Numbered from the stretch's first letter, positions 47,065 to 59,165 are shown. The stretch is 64,000 nucleotides of DNA from Lumbricus terrestris (GCA_949752735.1 OX457042.1:25705103-25769102), one strand, 5' to 3'. Notes: a model not told the origin generated them from the letters alone. Translations and numbers: made by a program.

Positions 47065-47940
47065 ACGGGTCACCGTCGTTTCCGGGGGTACCCCACGCAG
47101 CCACCTTAGGTTCAGGGATGATCAATAGGTCACCTTAAGCTTACCCAGCAAGCGAGAGGAGTCTCCGAGGTGTACGAAGAGCCCAATGGGTTCATTGCTC
47201 GGTGAACCAAATGGAGATTTTGCTCCGATAGCAGCATTGGTTGCCAAGATTGTCAAAAGATTATGGTGTATTTTTTTGCATATGCGCTATCATGGCGTGC
47301 GTATATTCGCAGTTAGCGATTCGCCGATCGTTGCATGGGAGTGGAACTATTCAAGCTGGTCTGCTTTTGTCTGGAGTCGTTAGGACTTTTAGATCTTCAT
47401 TTCTCATCAGGTTCGATTGATGCACTTCAAGTAGCTGCAAAAGTAGATTATGTAAAGGTCACGTCTTCTAAAGCGAACGGTTTGTTTGTTCATTATATTC
47501 GACTCGGTTCTCAGTGAAAATTACTGTAGATCCGTCACCGCGGTTGGGTATAGCCTCTACAGAACGCGCGCAAGTGTCTGGCGGTGACTTGATACACTGA
47601 ATAGTTTCTGTGATTCTAAGTAATTAGGCTACTGAATATTACGGTATGACTGCGTCGCAGCGTAGCTGGGCATAATATCAACTTTACGGTGATGTCACAG
47701 TATTAAGATTACCAAAGATCCTGTATCAAAGGGAGTTGTGTGTATAGGCCAACAACAGTGTCACGGTTACTATAATCACATCGACAAGTCAAATGTCACA
47801 ATAATATGATGTTGACTGTCACAGTATTACTGCAAAATGTCACTTTACATCTGTGAAGTAACCTGTTGTCACTGTGAATATGGCAGTGTTGATGCAGATA
47901 TCACAGTATATGACTGCAACATTGTTACTGATCCAATGGT
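47065..47940. other. Probable tetraspanin 3' UTR and intergenic sequence
   Basis: No recognisable coding motif. From about 47690 to 47930 words such as CACAGTATTA and TGTCACA recur irregularly. Confidence 0.4.
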
Positions 47941-47994
47941 AACTCGACCCGGACCACCACGGACTATTCTCATGGACAACCCTTCTAACGCAAC

Positions 47995-48082
47995 GCAGCG
48001 CTCGTGAATAAGCTGGTGCCCTGCGCTTGGCTTTCGAGTGGCGCTTTAGAAATCTCGAGTTTACGATTACGATTACGATTAC
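47995..48082 (+). mobile_element. Solo 3' end of the LINE family at 2-2551
   Basis: GTGAATAAGCTGGTGCCC, TTGGCTTTCGAGTGGCGCT and a (TTACGA)n tail align with 2471-2551. The sequence upstream is not LINE coding, so this is an extreme 5' truncation. Confidence 0.88.
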
Positions 48083-48584
48083 TGAGCATTCTTTTACGTC
48101 ATTGTTCACTAGCCTTTGCACGATTAGGCCTAAGCCTAAATGTAGATCTACTGTGAATGTTGCAGTATATAACCGTAAATATCGTAATAACGCGAATACT
48201 GCGGTTTTGCGGTGAATATGGGTAATTTATTCTTAAAGCATAGAATTTTTAAGGCTTTATGCGAAAGGTGTATTGAGGAGGATGCGTTGTAATTTTGATT
48301 GAACGGCAGCGTCTGACGAGCGTTTTCAAAATACTTTTGCGTATTTTTAATACAAGACAATTAGCTATATAAAAAGATTGTTACATGCAGCGAACATTCA
48401 ATGTGCATTTCCTAGCAGTTTTGTGAGTTGTTATTTTTGCTTTCGAAATGATGCACTTAGATTTGACTATAGCGTTTCATATCATGTGCACGATGCGAAA
48501 TATTTCAGTAAAAATGTTGACTTTTCGACCAATCTAAGTTATAACAAGGTCTTTAACCCGAACCACTTCATGTTCATATTGGAT

Positions 48585-48910
48585 ATCGGGGTCCCGGTTA
48601 GTAAGTTATAAGATATCAGGATAAAATTTGTTAGATATCAGAGCTCCGGTTATTAGGCTACTTGTCATTGTCCAGGTTATTTGATACGAAGGTCCCGCTT
48701 ATCAGATAGGGCCTACCAAGGTCCAAGATCCCAGTTATTAGATACAAACGTCCCAGTTATTTGAGTTACCAAGCTATATATTAAAATCCAAGTAATTGGA
48801 TATCATAGTCTCTGGACATTAACTATTATGGCTTCGGTCACTAAATATTATGGTTCCGGTCGTTAAATATTAGGGTTCTGGTCATTAAATATTAAGGTTC
48901 TTAAATCTTT
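48585..48910. repeat. Degenerate 25-35 bp repeat (GGTTCCGGTCATTAAATATTA type)
   Basis: The right end (48828-48905) has three clear 27-bp copies with GGTTCYGGTC-TTAAATATTA. To the left, GATATCAGAGCTCCGGTTAT words fade out gradually. Confidence 0.7.
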
Positions 48911-49040
48911 TATCCGCCGCTAAATCTGGGGCATTATACGAAAGCATAAATTGCTGTGTGCTGACGATGTTTAATTTGTGCGGTCCTCGTTTCAACGATC
49001 TAATTGTTATTGGTGCTACTTTGGAAACTTCTCATCAGGG

Positions 49041-49494
49041 CCGGTGACACGAAACGGAGTATCCCCCTGAAAGCTATCCGGGGGGATGAATTAATCTATC
49101 CCCGCGGATGGAATTAGCCGGTCTATACTATCCGGAGGGATAAACCATTCTATCCCATTTTTGAAAAATGCGCATAATAAAAAAAATTAGGCTGTAATCA
49201 AAATTTAAAGTGACCCTAATTGTTTTAAATGTCCTAAGCAATGCTCAGATAAAGGCAACTCGAATTTATTTAGTGACTGAGTGTTTTAAAGTGTTTTAAA
49301 TGTTTTAAGTGCTCTAAAAACAGGGGAAAACAAATTATCTAGTAGGAATAAACATACCTGTTAATGTCATTGTTCAAAACAAAGCATATGAAAATTAAAT
49401 TGCCAAAAAAATTACACGCGTAAGCGGTTTTTTCGACTTTTTTTAATTTGGGGGGATACAATTAATACGGGGATACTCTATTTCGTGACACCGG
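49041..49494 (+). mobile_element. Non-autonomous element with CCGGTGTCACGAAAT ends (copy 2)
   Basis: CCGGTGACACGAAACGGAGT at the left and ACTCTATTTCGTGACACCGG at the right are inverted, with GTATCCCC just inside both. The interior aligns in reverse with the copy at 19200-19833. No clear target duplication. Confidence 0.82.
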
Positions 49495-49499
49495 ATTAA

Positions 49500-50535
49500 G
49501 GCATGTTCGACATGTTCGGCCGAACAGGGCTCACACTTTAGGTGCCTCACACATGCGGGAGACAAAATTTCCGAATTTTAAATTTTTTTTCGCAAATTTC
49601 AACCAAACTACTAAAAAAAGTCATCTACTTTTTGGAGGGAATTAATCGGTATATTCCACGAAATTTTCCGACCCTGGATCCCACGCAGAGTCCGAGCCAA
49701 TGAGCCTAGCACCACGTCAGGGCCTGCAAGTATAGACGAGCAACAACAGGCGGCCGAGCAAGGCAATAGGCGGCCGAGAAAAATAATAAGCAGTCGAGCA
49801 AAGCAAAGCAATAGGTATAAGCAAAGCCACAAGCAGCAGCACAAAGCAGCAAGGAGCAAGCAGCCGACGGTAGCGTCGTCTACAAATTATTTAAAACACG
49901 TTGCAGATTCCTATCTATTAGTGCTGTAGTATGCCAAAACAAATTTCTGTCCAGGGTAACGGCCTCTGTTGTCATATACCCTGGTCAAATCTGGATCCTC
50001 CTCCTCCTTTCCATTAGCCCGTGATTGACGTGCAAAGCCCACAGGGACAAACGACGTTAGATACCGTGCGGTCACATTCCGGCGGTTGGAAAAGCGTACA
50101 AATAAAAATTATGGAGCGTACCAATGCATTAAATTCAAGTTGAACCTGTCAGTCGGACAAAGATCGATAAGCGTGGACATAATAATTTAATAATTAAGCT
50201 GATAATTGTGATAATAATGACAATAAAATGTCTACATTTTTAATCGTTGTGTTCTTATACTTCTTAGGCCTACTCGTTTCCTCTTAACGCGTTATTGATT
50301 TCTGAAATAAAGTGAAAAGTTAAAACGTTGTGCCATAAGTAGGCCTACAAGTGGTCGAAAAACCTTGGCCTTTAGGGAGTGCGGTTAGATCCATCTGGCC
50401 CCGATTTCCCGCTCTCCCTGATTGTTAAATGTGCTATATTAAATGTTCAGCTATGTATACATGCTCAACAATCCAGAGAAAGGTGTTGCTAAAATACTTG
50501 TGAATGTCGACGAATTTGCATTTAGGTACAAGACC
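49500..50535. other. No gene; includes hairpin repeat copy 2 at 49920-49997
   Basis: GTCCAGGGTAACGGCCTCTG and ATATACCCTGGTCAAAT match 26236-26320. At 49730-49860 a GCAACAnnnGGCGGCCGAG and AGCAAAGC repetitive stretch occurs. Confidence 0.55.
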
Positions 50536-50539
50536 GACG

Positions 50540-50860
50540 AAAGCATAGACGGACGGACGGACGGAAATACGGACAAAGGACGGACAGAAGAGCGGACGGA
50601 AGGACGGACGGAAAAGCGGTTGGAAGAGTGGACGGATGGAAGGCCGGACGAACGAAAGGACGAACGGGGAGATCCGGGAGGAGGATGAAGACTGTTAGGG
50701 TTAGAACTAATTAAGGGATGAAAGTACGGATGGAAAGACGAACTATTGGAAGTGTGGACGATATGGATGAGGCGAACGGAAGGACAGTCGACAGGACAGA
50801 AAAAAGGACAGAAGAACGGACAAAGGAACGAAAATACGGACGAAATGATATATTCAGCGC
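50540..50860. repeat. (GGAC)n-derived degenerate tract
   Basis: ACGGACGGACGGACGGAAAT decays into GGACAGAAG, GAACGGA and similar words. Confidence 0.8.
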
Positions 50861-51025
50861 TGACAATAGGCCTAATCAAACCATATGTCACGTTTCCGGA
50901 GAACGACCTCAAAGCGACCTTCCTTATATTCTAGAGTTTCTATCCAATTTGGTCCCGAAATTGTCATTCTGTATTATACGGATGGCTGATCCATTTTCGT
51001 TTAAGTGCAGACTTGTCGTATAGGC

Positions 51026-51310
51026 CTACTTTCTATTGTGGTGAGTTTCAGGACTTCTTTTAACGTGCAGTTCTTCACAAAATTGCAGTTGTAAATGAAT
51101 CTGTGCAGTCTGTTGCAAAAGCAGTCTTGCGTTGGCAGTGCTAATCATTCGAAAAAGGTAGCCTAAATGCAGCCGGTTGACCACGGAAGAGCGAAATGGA
51201 AGAAGGGCTTGTGCAGTGAAAAACAGGCAGGAAAGCCACATTTCAAGCGGAATATTTTTAAAAAGTTCACAGGTTTTATCGCCGGCGACTTGCGACATTT
51301 AAAAAAAAAA
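51026..51310 (-). mobile_element. Dispersed repeat, antisense copy of the sequence at 56440-56765
   Basis: In reverse complement it contains AAATGTCGCAAGTCGCCGGC, TTTTTCACTGCACAAGC, CCGTGGTCAACCGGCTGCA and AACTGCACGTTAAAAGAAG. These match, in order, 56440-56765. There are no clear termini. Purine-rich GAAAGAAAGAAA sequence follows at 51530-51720. Confidence 0.75.
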
Positions 51311-52368
51311 TTTATCACAAACAAAATAATAAATAACAAAAGGTCGTGAGGGGAAATTTTCACCAACAAACCCACACCAGATTAAAATTGCTGTTTGTGC
51401 AGTTCTAAAAATTTCTTTATTTAAGAAAGCTTTGCACTGAGGTTGGAATTAGCGGAGGGGGGGGTGTTCATGGGTCGGCCAGCGGCTCTTCTGTTCAGCG
51501 CACTGGACTTAACCCGGAGTTTTAGAGTAGGAAGAAAGAAAGAAAGGTAGGAATGACGAAATAAACATAAATAAATTGCAAGAAGGGGAAGGATAGAAAG
51601 AAGAATTAAAAAATGAAAGATAGAAGAAATAAAATAAATGAAGGATGAACTAAGAGTCAGATATAGAATCAAGGAATGAAAGAAGGCGAAAATGAAAGAA
51701 TGACTGAATGAATCTGAACGTAATCGCTATCTCAAAGACAGTGTCTGAAGTTGGAGGGTAAGTTGAGTTGGAGCATGTTTGATGATTTCTACCACTACCG
51801 GTGCTTGTAGCCTATCTCTGTTGATCGTATTTCTAGCAAGTGAAAGACCATGGTGCCGAAGGAGACCCTGAGCAAAATGGAGTAGCGAACTACGGGAAGG
51901 GTTCGGTGAGCCAGGCCCGATTTTATTTTGCGAAACTTTAGAACTCAAAATAGAGCGTGTTTAAGCACACTAAATAAAAACGTAGGCCTAGGCTAAGACA
52001 TTGCCAGGGCTGACTACTCTACGTTAGAGAGTCGTGATCGAATTTCGATGGGATGTGGTTGGATAGAATATGGGTCAATTTCGTCGATAATGAGGAATCG
52101 GTGGTGTAGGCCTACAGTTGTTAGGGTTAAAGCTAGCTTCCGTTAGTTGCTAGTGTTAGCTGTTAGTGTTCCGGACTGACATATTCAACTGAGATTCAAA
52201 TCTCCGCATTTTGTTCGATATTTCCGTTCCACGTGGACCCCAGTGGCAGAACGGAACTTAGAAGTTTTATCAATCGAAAAAATGCAATTATTGCTCAAAT
52301 AGAAACTGGATTTATCAAGCATATTCATTATTCACGAGCCAACACAGGATGGAAAATGCATGGGAGGA

Positions 52369-52509
52369 CATCAAAAGAAGGATCGGCCTAGCAAGCGCAA
52401 TATTTGGCACACTTGGCAAAATGTGGAAGACAAACAGCATTTCGATTACAACCAAGATGAAACTCTATGGAACCTTGGTGTTACCAGTACTGCTGTACGG
52501 ATCAGAGTG
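52369..52509 (+). pseudogene. RTE/craft-type RT fragment
   Basis: RRIGLASAIFGTLGKMWKT, then TTKMKLYGTLVLPVLLYGSE and a stop. This is the RIxxAxxxFxxLxxxW-x(n)-TKxxLYxxxVxxxLLYGxE segment that follows the catalytic domain in such RTs. Confidence 0.75.
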
Positions 52510-52601
52510 AATGATAGCCTATCCTTTTGGTGACTTTCATTGCTAGCAATATACGGTACGTTGTTGAAATAATTCCATGTTTTCAATCCTGGGGTTTAGC
52601 C

Positions 52602-52885
52602 TAGGCGGAGACCTGGGCGGAGAGTAGGGGGTACGGAAGGACGCGAGATTTTTTGATGGACGAATAGCTGAGTGTTTAAAAAATTGTCATCTTTTGCCGG
52701 CCAAAAATTTCTGACGATCGGCGAAATCTCAAAAAAATTCTATTTTCACCGCCCAAAAAAGCTCATGGCCTTTTTTTATAGTCTTGACGCTCAACGATTG
52801 GGGGGACAAATGCATGGGCCGTCCCCCCAACACCCTCATTGGGGGGGACCGTCCCCCCTGTCCCCTCCTAGGTCTCCGCTCCTGA
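52602..52885. mobile_element. hAT-type MITE, GGCGGAGACCT family (copy 2)
   Basis: TAGGCGGAGACCTGGGCGGA and CCTAGGTCTCCGCTCCTG are inverted ends. GTTTAGCC (52594-52601) and GTTTAGGC (52886-52893) form an 8-bp duplication with one mismatch. The interior aligns with 14143-14435 throughout. Confidence 0.85.
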
Positions 52886-53299
52886 GTTTAGGCTACAACT
52901 CGGGAAGAGGATTGACAATGCGTCCTCTTAGTTCGAGACAAAGAAAATGAGGTCGCTAACATTTCATACCAATAGTTGCTCTTCTTCTTTCTCTATGAGA
53001 AAATAATATGAATTCGAGGTTTGAACGTTGTGGCGTCCCCTAGCGAAGTCGACTATAAATAACAAGAGTGGCCGACATATCGACGTAGGTCGGCTACCGG
53101 AAGTGTGGCTGCTGCACTAGACATGGAGACTAATCAAATGGTTTAGATGGTTTAGTAGTTTTCACCGTTGCTACAACTTATTACTGTACAATGAGGTGGC
53201 ATACCAAGAAATTAAAAATCCTAAGGTTTATTGATTGATTGCAATTTGCAACTGTCAAAAAACTTCGCAAACTTAGACTCGCGCTTTCCGTCTTAACCC

Positions 53300-53565
53300 T
53301 TTTGGTGGCATGACCTTGACCCACTGCGCACGCACGCACTACAGACACTTTCCCACTCAAGGACAATAGAAACTTTATTTCCAGAGTTCTCTACAAGAGC
53401 GCAAATCATCTACAAATCATCCATTAATCCAACAAACAATGATCTATTAATGAAGACGCATTAATTTTCAGTTTGCTTACTTTAGGCAAACACCATGTAC
53501 CAGATTGCGGTGTGTCATCCTGTTTCTTTCCATGAATTGAACGAATATAATTATATATATAATAC
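53300..53565 (+). pseudogene. 3' fragment of the LINE family at 44881
   Basis: LKDNRNFISRVLYKSANHLQ before a stop, then TGTACCAGATTGCGGTGTGT-type tail and ACGAATATA, matching 44980-45175. Upstream frames are shifted. Confidence 0.7.
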
Positions 53566-54057
53566 ATAGGCCTATTATTGATTCCGCCTATTGACAGAAT
53601 TTCGTGTGACTAAGACACAAATCATCCATTTTAAACAGGAAGGAAGTTACTTCACAAGTCTTCTTCAAATTAACTTCAATGATCATCATCAGCTGATCAC
53701 GCGACACAACGACATTTTAATTGCCACATTAATTTATTAATTTCAGCTGAACACTTATTAGCAAGTTCGAAATGTATGGTACAGGGTGCCACCGATGTAC
53801 GAGAATACCGGAGAATTATATGAGTCGCCTAGTAATAAATCCCCAACTTTAGACCAAACGCAAGACCAGACAGTTTGCGTTTCTAGGAAATAAACAAATT
53901 TACCCGAAAGCAGGCCGATGTTAATGTCTCTTGACAACAGAACGTACGTTTGTTTATCTTGCATTCTAACCGTACTTCCTGATACATAATGTAGGTCTAT
54001 TCTTCGAGGCAGAAGGATATATACGGGGTCGGCCAATGCAAGAGAAGAGGAGCGCCG

Positions 54058-54351
54058 TTGTCGTGGCGGATGCAGAAATTTTCGAAGGAGGGCAAATTTT
54101 TGGTATCGGGTCAGAGAAAATTTCGTTGTTCTTTGGCCGGAAAATCTTATGACTTTTCAGTCGTCAAATACCACTTTTCTCCCTCTCTACGTTGCTTGAG
54201 ACTTATTAATACATCGGATCATGGGCTGTTTTTCTCTGCCACTTATTACCGCTACATTGATCGAATCAGGAACCTGATGGGGAGGTGCCACGTCCTGTGC
54301 AAATTTCTCAATGGGGGCCATGACCGGATTTGCCCCTGGATCCGCCCCTGT
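54058..54351. mobile_element. Possible hAT-like MITE
   Basis: GTGGCGGATGCAG at the left and CTGGATCCGCCCCTG at the right are imperfect inverted ends, with GGGCAAAT just inside both. No convincing target duplication. The rest of 53570-55240 shows no gene. Confidence 0.4.
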
Positions 54352-55240
54352 TGTGGCCCACAGCTGTAAAAAAGTTATGGCCACAACTTTCAGAGACCCA
54401 TCTGAAGCGAGAAGCAAAAAGCACGACCTCCCTGGAGCCTCTGACCACGTATACAAAAGTGTCTGCTATCGACGATCATTAATAATAATTTTCTCGATTA
54501 TTGAGAGAGAGATATAACTGTAGGCAACTTACAAGTGTCTGTCACTGCAGCTCTTCATCGCTTAAATAGTTATATGTTAATTTACTGTTGAATATCTGCG
54601 TATTATAGGCGTAGGCTATTCCTACATGATTTTATTTAAGTAATTCACGACTCGAGTAGTTCAGTCACGTGCAAATTGTTATTAAGCGACGTAGGCCTAC
54701 CACTCGTGCAAGTTTCGATAGGCACTTTGTTTTCAGTTGAGAAAGTAAACAGTGTATGACTTCATTACGTGAAGAGGTTATAACTGCATTTAGCAGAAGT
54801 CGTTTCCTCAGGAAATTCATGTGTGTTTAGGTCTACATAATAATTTCGAGTCTGTAATAAAATTTAAGTCTTCTTGAGTTCTCCTTAGTATGAAATTTTG
54901 TTGACATTCTGGCGTGAGACTTTCGACAGTTGAGTTTAGAATTCAGCAAGATGTTTTATAGGCCTATCTACAGAGTGAAAGAAAAAGCGTTATCAACGGA
55001 TACTCGTTAATCACTTTTCAACTGCTTCGCATTAGCACAACGTATAGAAAAATAATTTTAAAAACATAAAGAGAACGATTAGCGGTCTCTGTTCAAAGAG
55101 AGTTTTAATTAAGAGGAATCTTTTCAGTGAGATAGGCTATCATTGTTGTCTGACTTACCGAACGGTCCTATATACCGCGCTTCGGATTCGAGTCACTGTG
55201 CGACTAATGATACAATCTTTCTCTGCACGTCTCGTTTCAG

Positions 55241-55400
55241 AAGCCCGAATAGCCTAGGCTTCAAGGAGGGAGCATTGGAACAAGTTATCTTTACACGATG
55301 CAACAACCTATAATCGCCGCGCTATTTATTCTGTCAACAGCCGCTGTACTCGGGGGAATAGCGGCAGCCGTGTACTTCACCTGGCCGGCGGATGACACAG
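55241..55400 (+). CDS. Gene 2 first coding exon: N-terminal membrane anchor (CDS from 55298)
   Basis: A probable acceptor (TCTCGTTTCAG) ends at 55240, so an upstream non-coding exon is likely. The 5' UTR has an in-frame TAG 48 bases before ATG 55298, which supports this start. The coding part, MQQPIIAALFILSTAAVLGG then IAAAVYFTWPADDT, has a 24-residue hydrophobic stretch after only four residues. It is either a signal-anchor or a signal peptide. The donor GTAGGC starts at 55401, phase 1. Confidence 0.85.
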
Positions 55401-56439
55401 GTAGGCAGATTATCAGATCACTGCCGAGCAAATTAAAATGTAGCACACGCTTGCCACTTTTGAATGTGAAAGTTTGTGAATGCGAAGCGGAATAATTTGA
55501 TTAATTAATTATACGCTGATGAGTTTCATCTGAGAGCTGATTTCTGTGGAGATCTTGAGAAAATCCATCTCGCACACTGTATACCCCTCAATTCATCGCG
55601 TTTCGTTATTTAGTAGCGCTGGTAAATACTGACGTAATGGTGAAGATAATGCTGATGCTGATGATAGTTGTAGTAGCAGTGATTAGCAGAAGTGAAGTAC
55701 AATATAAAAAATTGGAGTGCAAGGGGGTAGAAGATGACGTTGGTGCTTTGATATGCGGATTGTCTTCAGATTAACCTTTACCCAACTAGACCTATAATTA
55801 TTTTGACGAGGGGAAGCCGTTCCAAAAAAGCACCATTCCCATCTCCGGATATAGTTTAGAGTTAGAACACCTGAGGGATTATAAATAGCTCGGGTATAAA
55901 AAGAAACAATAAAATAATAATTACAATTTCTGTTCAACGCCTCCCGCTGACAATTCAGCGCTTCAACGGAATAGCCCGTATACGGGGACTTTTCCCAAAC
56001 TGGGACCCTGACGAATGGGGTCCCAGTTGGAACCCTGGGATTCCCCAGGAATTGAAGGCTTCCTCAGTCTAGAATCCATTCCAGACAAATCTGTTTTTAT
56101 GATTAATGACGAAGTACCTGATGAATCAGTGATCATGTTTACCTCAGGAAATAATTTTTAAAAACATTTATAATAGACGTAGAAGAAGCAATTTTGCTTT
56201 CTCCGGACAATTTTTGTATCGCTTGACTAAATCAACTTGAGCGATCATGTCTACATGTACCTCAGGTAAAAAATAGTAAAAATGAAAGTAATAATTATGA
56301 TAGTAATAATGATGATGTTAATGATGATTATGACGATGATGATGACGACGCCACCTAGGCAGAACGTTTAAAAAGAAATTTGTAAAACTGCACAACCAGG
56401 AAAAATGCTTTAGGCCTAATGCGGCTGAAATTTTTCTCA

Positions 56440-56765
56440 GGAAATGTCGCAAGTCGGCGACCAAAAAACTGAAGACCTTTTTCCGTCGTTTGTTCAGAAG
56501 TTTGTCACAACTTTTGCCAGAAATAGGCTATCGCAAATCGGCGACGAAAAAAAACTGATGACTTTTTTAGTCATCAGCTTTAAAAATTTGCTTATTTCAC
56601 CTTTCCTGCTTACTTTTCACTGCACATTCCTCCTTCTTTCGTGGCAAACCGGCTGCAATTACCTTTTTCTAATGATTTCCACTGCACATAACTACTTTTA
56701 CAACTGCACAAATGCACTTACAACTGCACGTTTTGTGTAGAAGTGCACGTTAGAAAAAGCACTGC
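56440..56765 (+). mobile_element. Dispersed repeat overlapping a splice acceptor
   Basis: This is the sense copy of the repeat at 51026-51310. Its right part (CAACTGCACGTTTTGTGTAG, then AAGTGCACGTTAGAAAAAGC) contains the AG that opens exon 2 at 56741 and the first about 25 bases of that exon. Confidence 0.72.
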
Positions 56766-56913
56766 ACCGAACCTAGAGACATCTGATTCTCACGAGTCGA
56801 CGTTGCCTTACACGACGACGTTTCTGTTTTCCTTCGTAGTCAGACTTTCCGGCAACTTCACCATTCTGAACAGGACGATTGAAAACACCGCCAACTCATC
56901 CATTTGCACATAC
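56741..56913 (+). CDS. Gene 2 exon 2: linker and start of the SEA domain
   Basis: Phase 1 entry gives EVHVRKSTAPNLETSDSHES, then FLFSFVVRLSGNFTILNRTI and ENTANSSICTY. FxFxVRLxGNFTIxNRT resembles the first strand of SEA domains. Sequons NFT, NRT and NSS are present. The acceptor GTGTAG ends at 56740 and the donor GTAAGC starts at 56914, phase 0. Confidence 0.8.
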
Positions 56914-56944
56914 GTAAGCAACCACAACGAATAGGACTTCAATC

Positions 56945-57290
56945 AATCACGTAGATTTATATAGCGCCCCTTCAAGATCACTACTCAGAGGCGCTCCCGA
57001 ACTAGGCCTGGTCAAAAGAAGAAGCCTTGAGAAACGATAGAAAGAGTCAGCAGAGTCACGGGGAAGCGGAGAGCTGCAGGGAGGCCATTCCAGATAGCTG
57101 GACCCACGACGGAAAATGCACTTCCCTGCATGGTATAGGCTATTGGTACGAGAAAAAGGGGCAAGAGAGTGACAGGAATTGGTGTCATGTACCACGCATA
57201 ACGTATTGGCAACATATAATAAGGTTCAATCAGAAGCACTATACCGACCCCAGCACGGCCAAAGAGGGCAGGTTTGAGAGTGCATAGAAA
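56945..57290 (-). pseudogene. L2/CR1-type LINE 3' fragment carrying the SINE-type tail
   Basis: On the minus strand AFSVVGPAIWNGLPAALRFP precedes a stop near 57012, then GGGAGCGCCTCTGAGTAGTG and GGGGCGCTATATAAATC end the element. The protein motif ties this tail to a LINE, and the tail matches that of the SINEs here. Confidence 0.85.
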
Positions 57291-57299
57291 GAGTCAGAG

Positions 57300-57480
57300 T
57301 GGACCCTGTACATGTACACTGTTACAGTACATTGTGTATGCAGGAGGTGTGTATGTAAGCCTATATGTATACTGGTATGCAATTATGTATGTACACTGTA
57401 CATCGTGTATGAATGCATGTGTGTATACATTATACAGCCTATGTACCGATATGTATTTATGTATGTACAGCAGGCCATAA
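57300..57480. repeat. TGTATGTACACTGTACAT-type repetitive stretch
   Basis: Irregular TGTATG and TACACTGTACAT words. From 57490 to 58550 no gene is recognised. Confidence 0.6.
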
Positions 57481-58555
57481 GATGACTGTGACTCTGTCTT
57501 TGTCTTTAATTTATTACACTGAAATTAGGCCGCCTTAATTTTAGCGATATTGTTATATTACCCTTTTGCACTCGTATCGCAATTCCTTCGAACATTGTTT
57601 GTAATAATATTTATTGCCATGTATAAATAAACTTCGAGCTGTATTAGAACACCCTGCAGGACGAACAAATAGGTTCCACCTTTGTACCCAACTACCCATG
57701 CATGAGAGAAGTTTCAGCCGTATAGTTAGGCCATGCACTTCAACTACAGCACACAAACAAACCGTGGGTGTATAGGCCCTATACGTAAACAACGCTATTC
57801 AATTTATACCAGCTGAACAGCTTCAAGTGTTTTACATACATATTCACTTTTATGATGCAATACATAACATTAGAAACACAAACACTCGAAACAGCATGCG
57901 CGATTATGTATATCTATCAGAGTGTAACCTAGGCCCTATGTATAGGCCCTACTGGACTGCATGGTAAACCACATGTTTGAGTAGAAATCGCCACCAGGCC
58001 AGAAAGATGTTCTGACACTTAGTTTTCGTCTTTGGCCACGGTTTAATGGCGTGAGGTATCCAATAAGTATACCAGTAGGTATACCCTTCGTTTACCTTCA
58101 CAACCGATGGGTAGAACAGACGTCAAGGGAGAGGACTGGGAATCCGTTCGATGAAGCTTAAGAGCTGGTGCATTATTCGCTAACCGTTTATACTCGACTG
58201 TCGTCCATCTTGGTTAGCTTAAAATACTAATTTCCTTCTCTTCTCCACTTTTCCACGCAGTGTGAATACACTCCACGCACATTGGGTGGGGGTGCGGGTG
58301 GAGCATTGGATTACACACTGGCATGGAGATCAGCGGACTTGAATTCGATTCCCGAAGTTTCCCGTAGGATAGACGTGCTTTGTATATAGGCTGCTATTAA
58401 CGCCCTTGTATTGCAAGACCGTCTGCTCTGTTAGTATAGGCCTACAGCTAAGATTCGTGATTTGTGCTCTTGTGAATTGTTTCGATTGCATTACTGTACA
58501 CCGTAACCGGTTGCAGTCTGCAGTCAACTGCATTCTTCAATAAAGGAAATTTTAC

Positions 58556-58912
58556 TACTATTATTATTATTATTATTATTGTTGTTGTTGTTGTTGTTGC
58601 TGCTGTTATTGCTATTATTATTATTACTATTATTATTATTATTACTATTACTATTATTTTTTTAAATTATTATTCAGTGGCGGCGCTGGGGGGAGCTGGG
58701 GGGCTAAGCTCTCCTGCAAGAGGCTCAGCCCCCCCCCTAAAAAAAGGGCCATCCGAATTTTTTACATTGAAAAATCCACGATTTTCGGCTGACGGCTAAA
58801 AAAAAGGTCGTCAGAAATTTTGGCGGCGAAAATGGACAATTTTCATGAGATTTCGGTCAATGACTAAAAAAAAGGTCGTCAGAAATTTTGGCGGCGAAAA
58901 TGGACAATTTAC
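58556..58912. mobile_element. (TTA)n followed by a CAGTGGCGGCG MITE-like fragment
   Basis: TTATTATTA with a GTTGTTG island runs to 58674. CAGTGGCGGCGCTGGGGGGA begins at 58675. Inside is a tandem pair of AAAAAGGTCGTCAGAAATTT units. The right terminus is not clear. Confidence 0.6.
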
Positions 58913-58918
58913 GACGCG

Positions 58919-58923
58919 TATTA

Positions 58924-59002
<79 letters not shown>

Positions 59003-59030
59003 CATCATCATCATCATCATCATCATCTTT
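58919..59030. repeat. (ATT)n then (ATC)n
   Basis: About 27 ATT and 9 ATC units, ending ten bases before a splice acceptor (TTTATTGCACAG). Confidence 0.95.
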
Positions 59031-59039
59031 ATTGCACAG

Positions 59040-59165
59040 CATAGCATAGAATGGCATAAAATACCTTTGCATATTTTAAAGATTCCGATCACTTATGTTT
59101 TAGATGACAGCAATTCTTTCGAATTCGAAGCTAAAGACATCTCATTGTACTATTGTCGACATGAG
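59040..59165 (+). CDS. Gene 2 exon 3: middle of the SEA domain (5' border uncertain)
   Basis: VLDDSNSFEFEAKDISLYYC then RHE fits the SEA pattern LxDxxSxEFxxxAxDI. Acceptor CACAG at 59039 keeps phase 0 with exon 2 and adds HSIEWHKIPLHILKIPITY. Acceptor TTTTAG at 59103 would be shorter but needs phase 1. The donor GTATAG starts at 59166, phase 0. TATAG is a weak donor context. Confidence 0.6.

Noticed and set aside
55950..56060. GGGGTCCCAGTTGG / CCAAACTGGGACCC inverted words as transposon ends
   Set aside because: The pairing is short and there is no target duplication or second copy.
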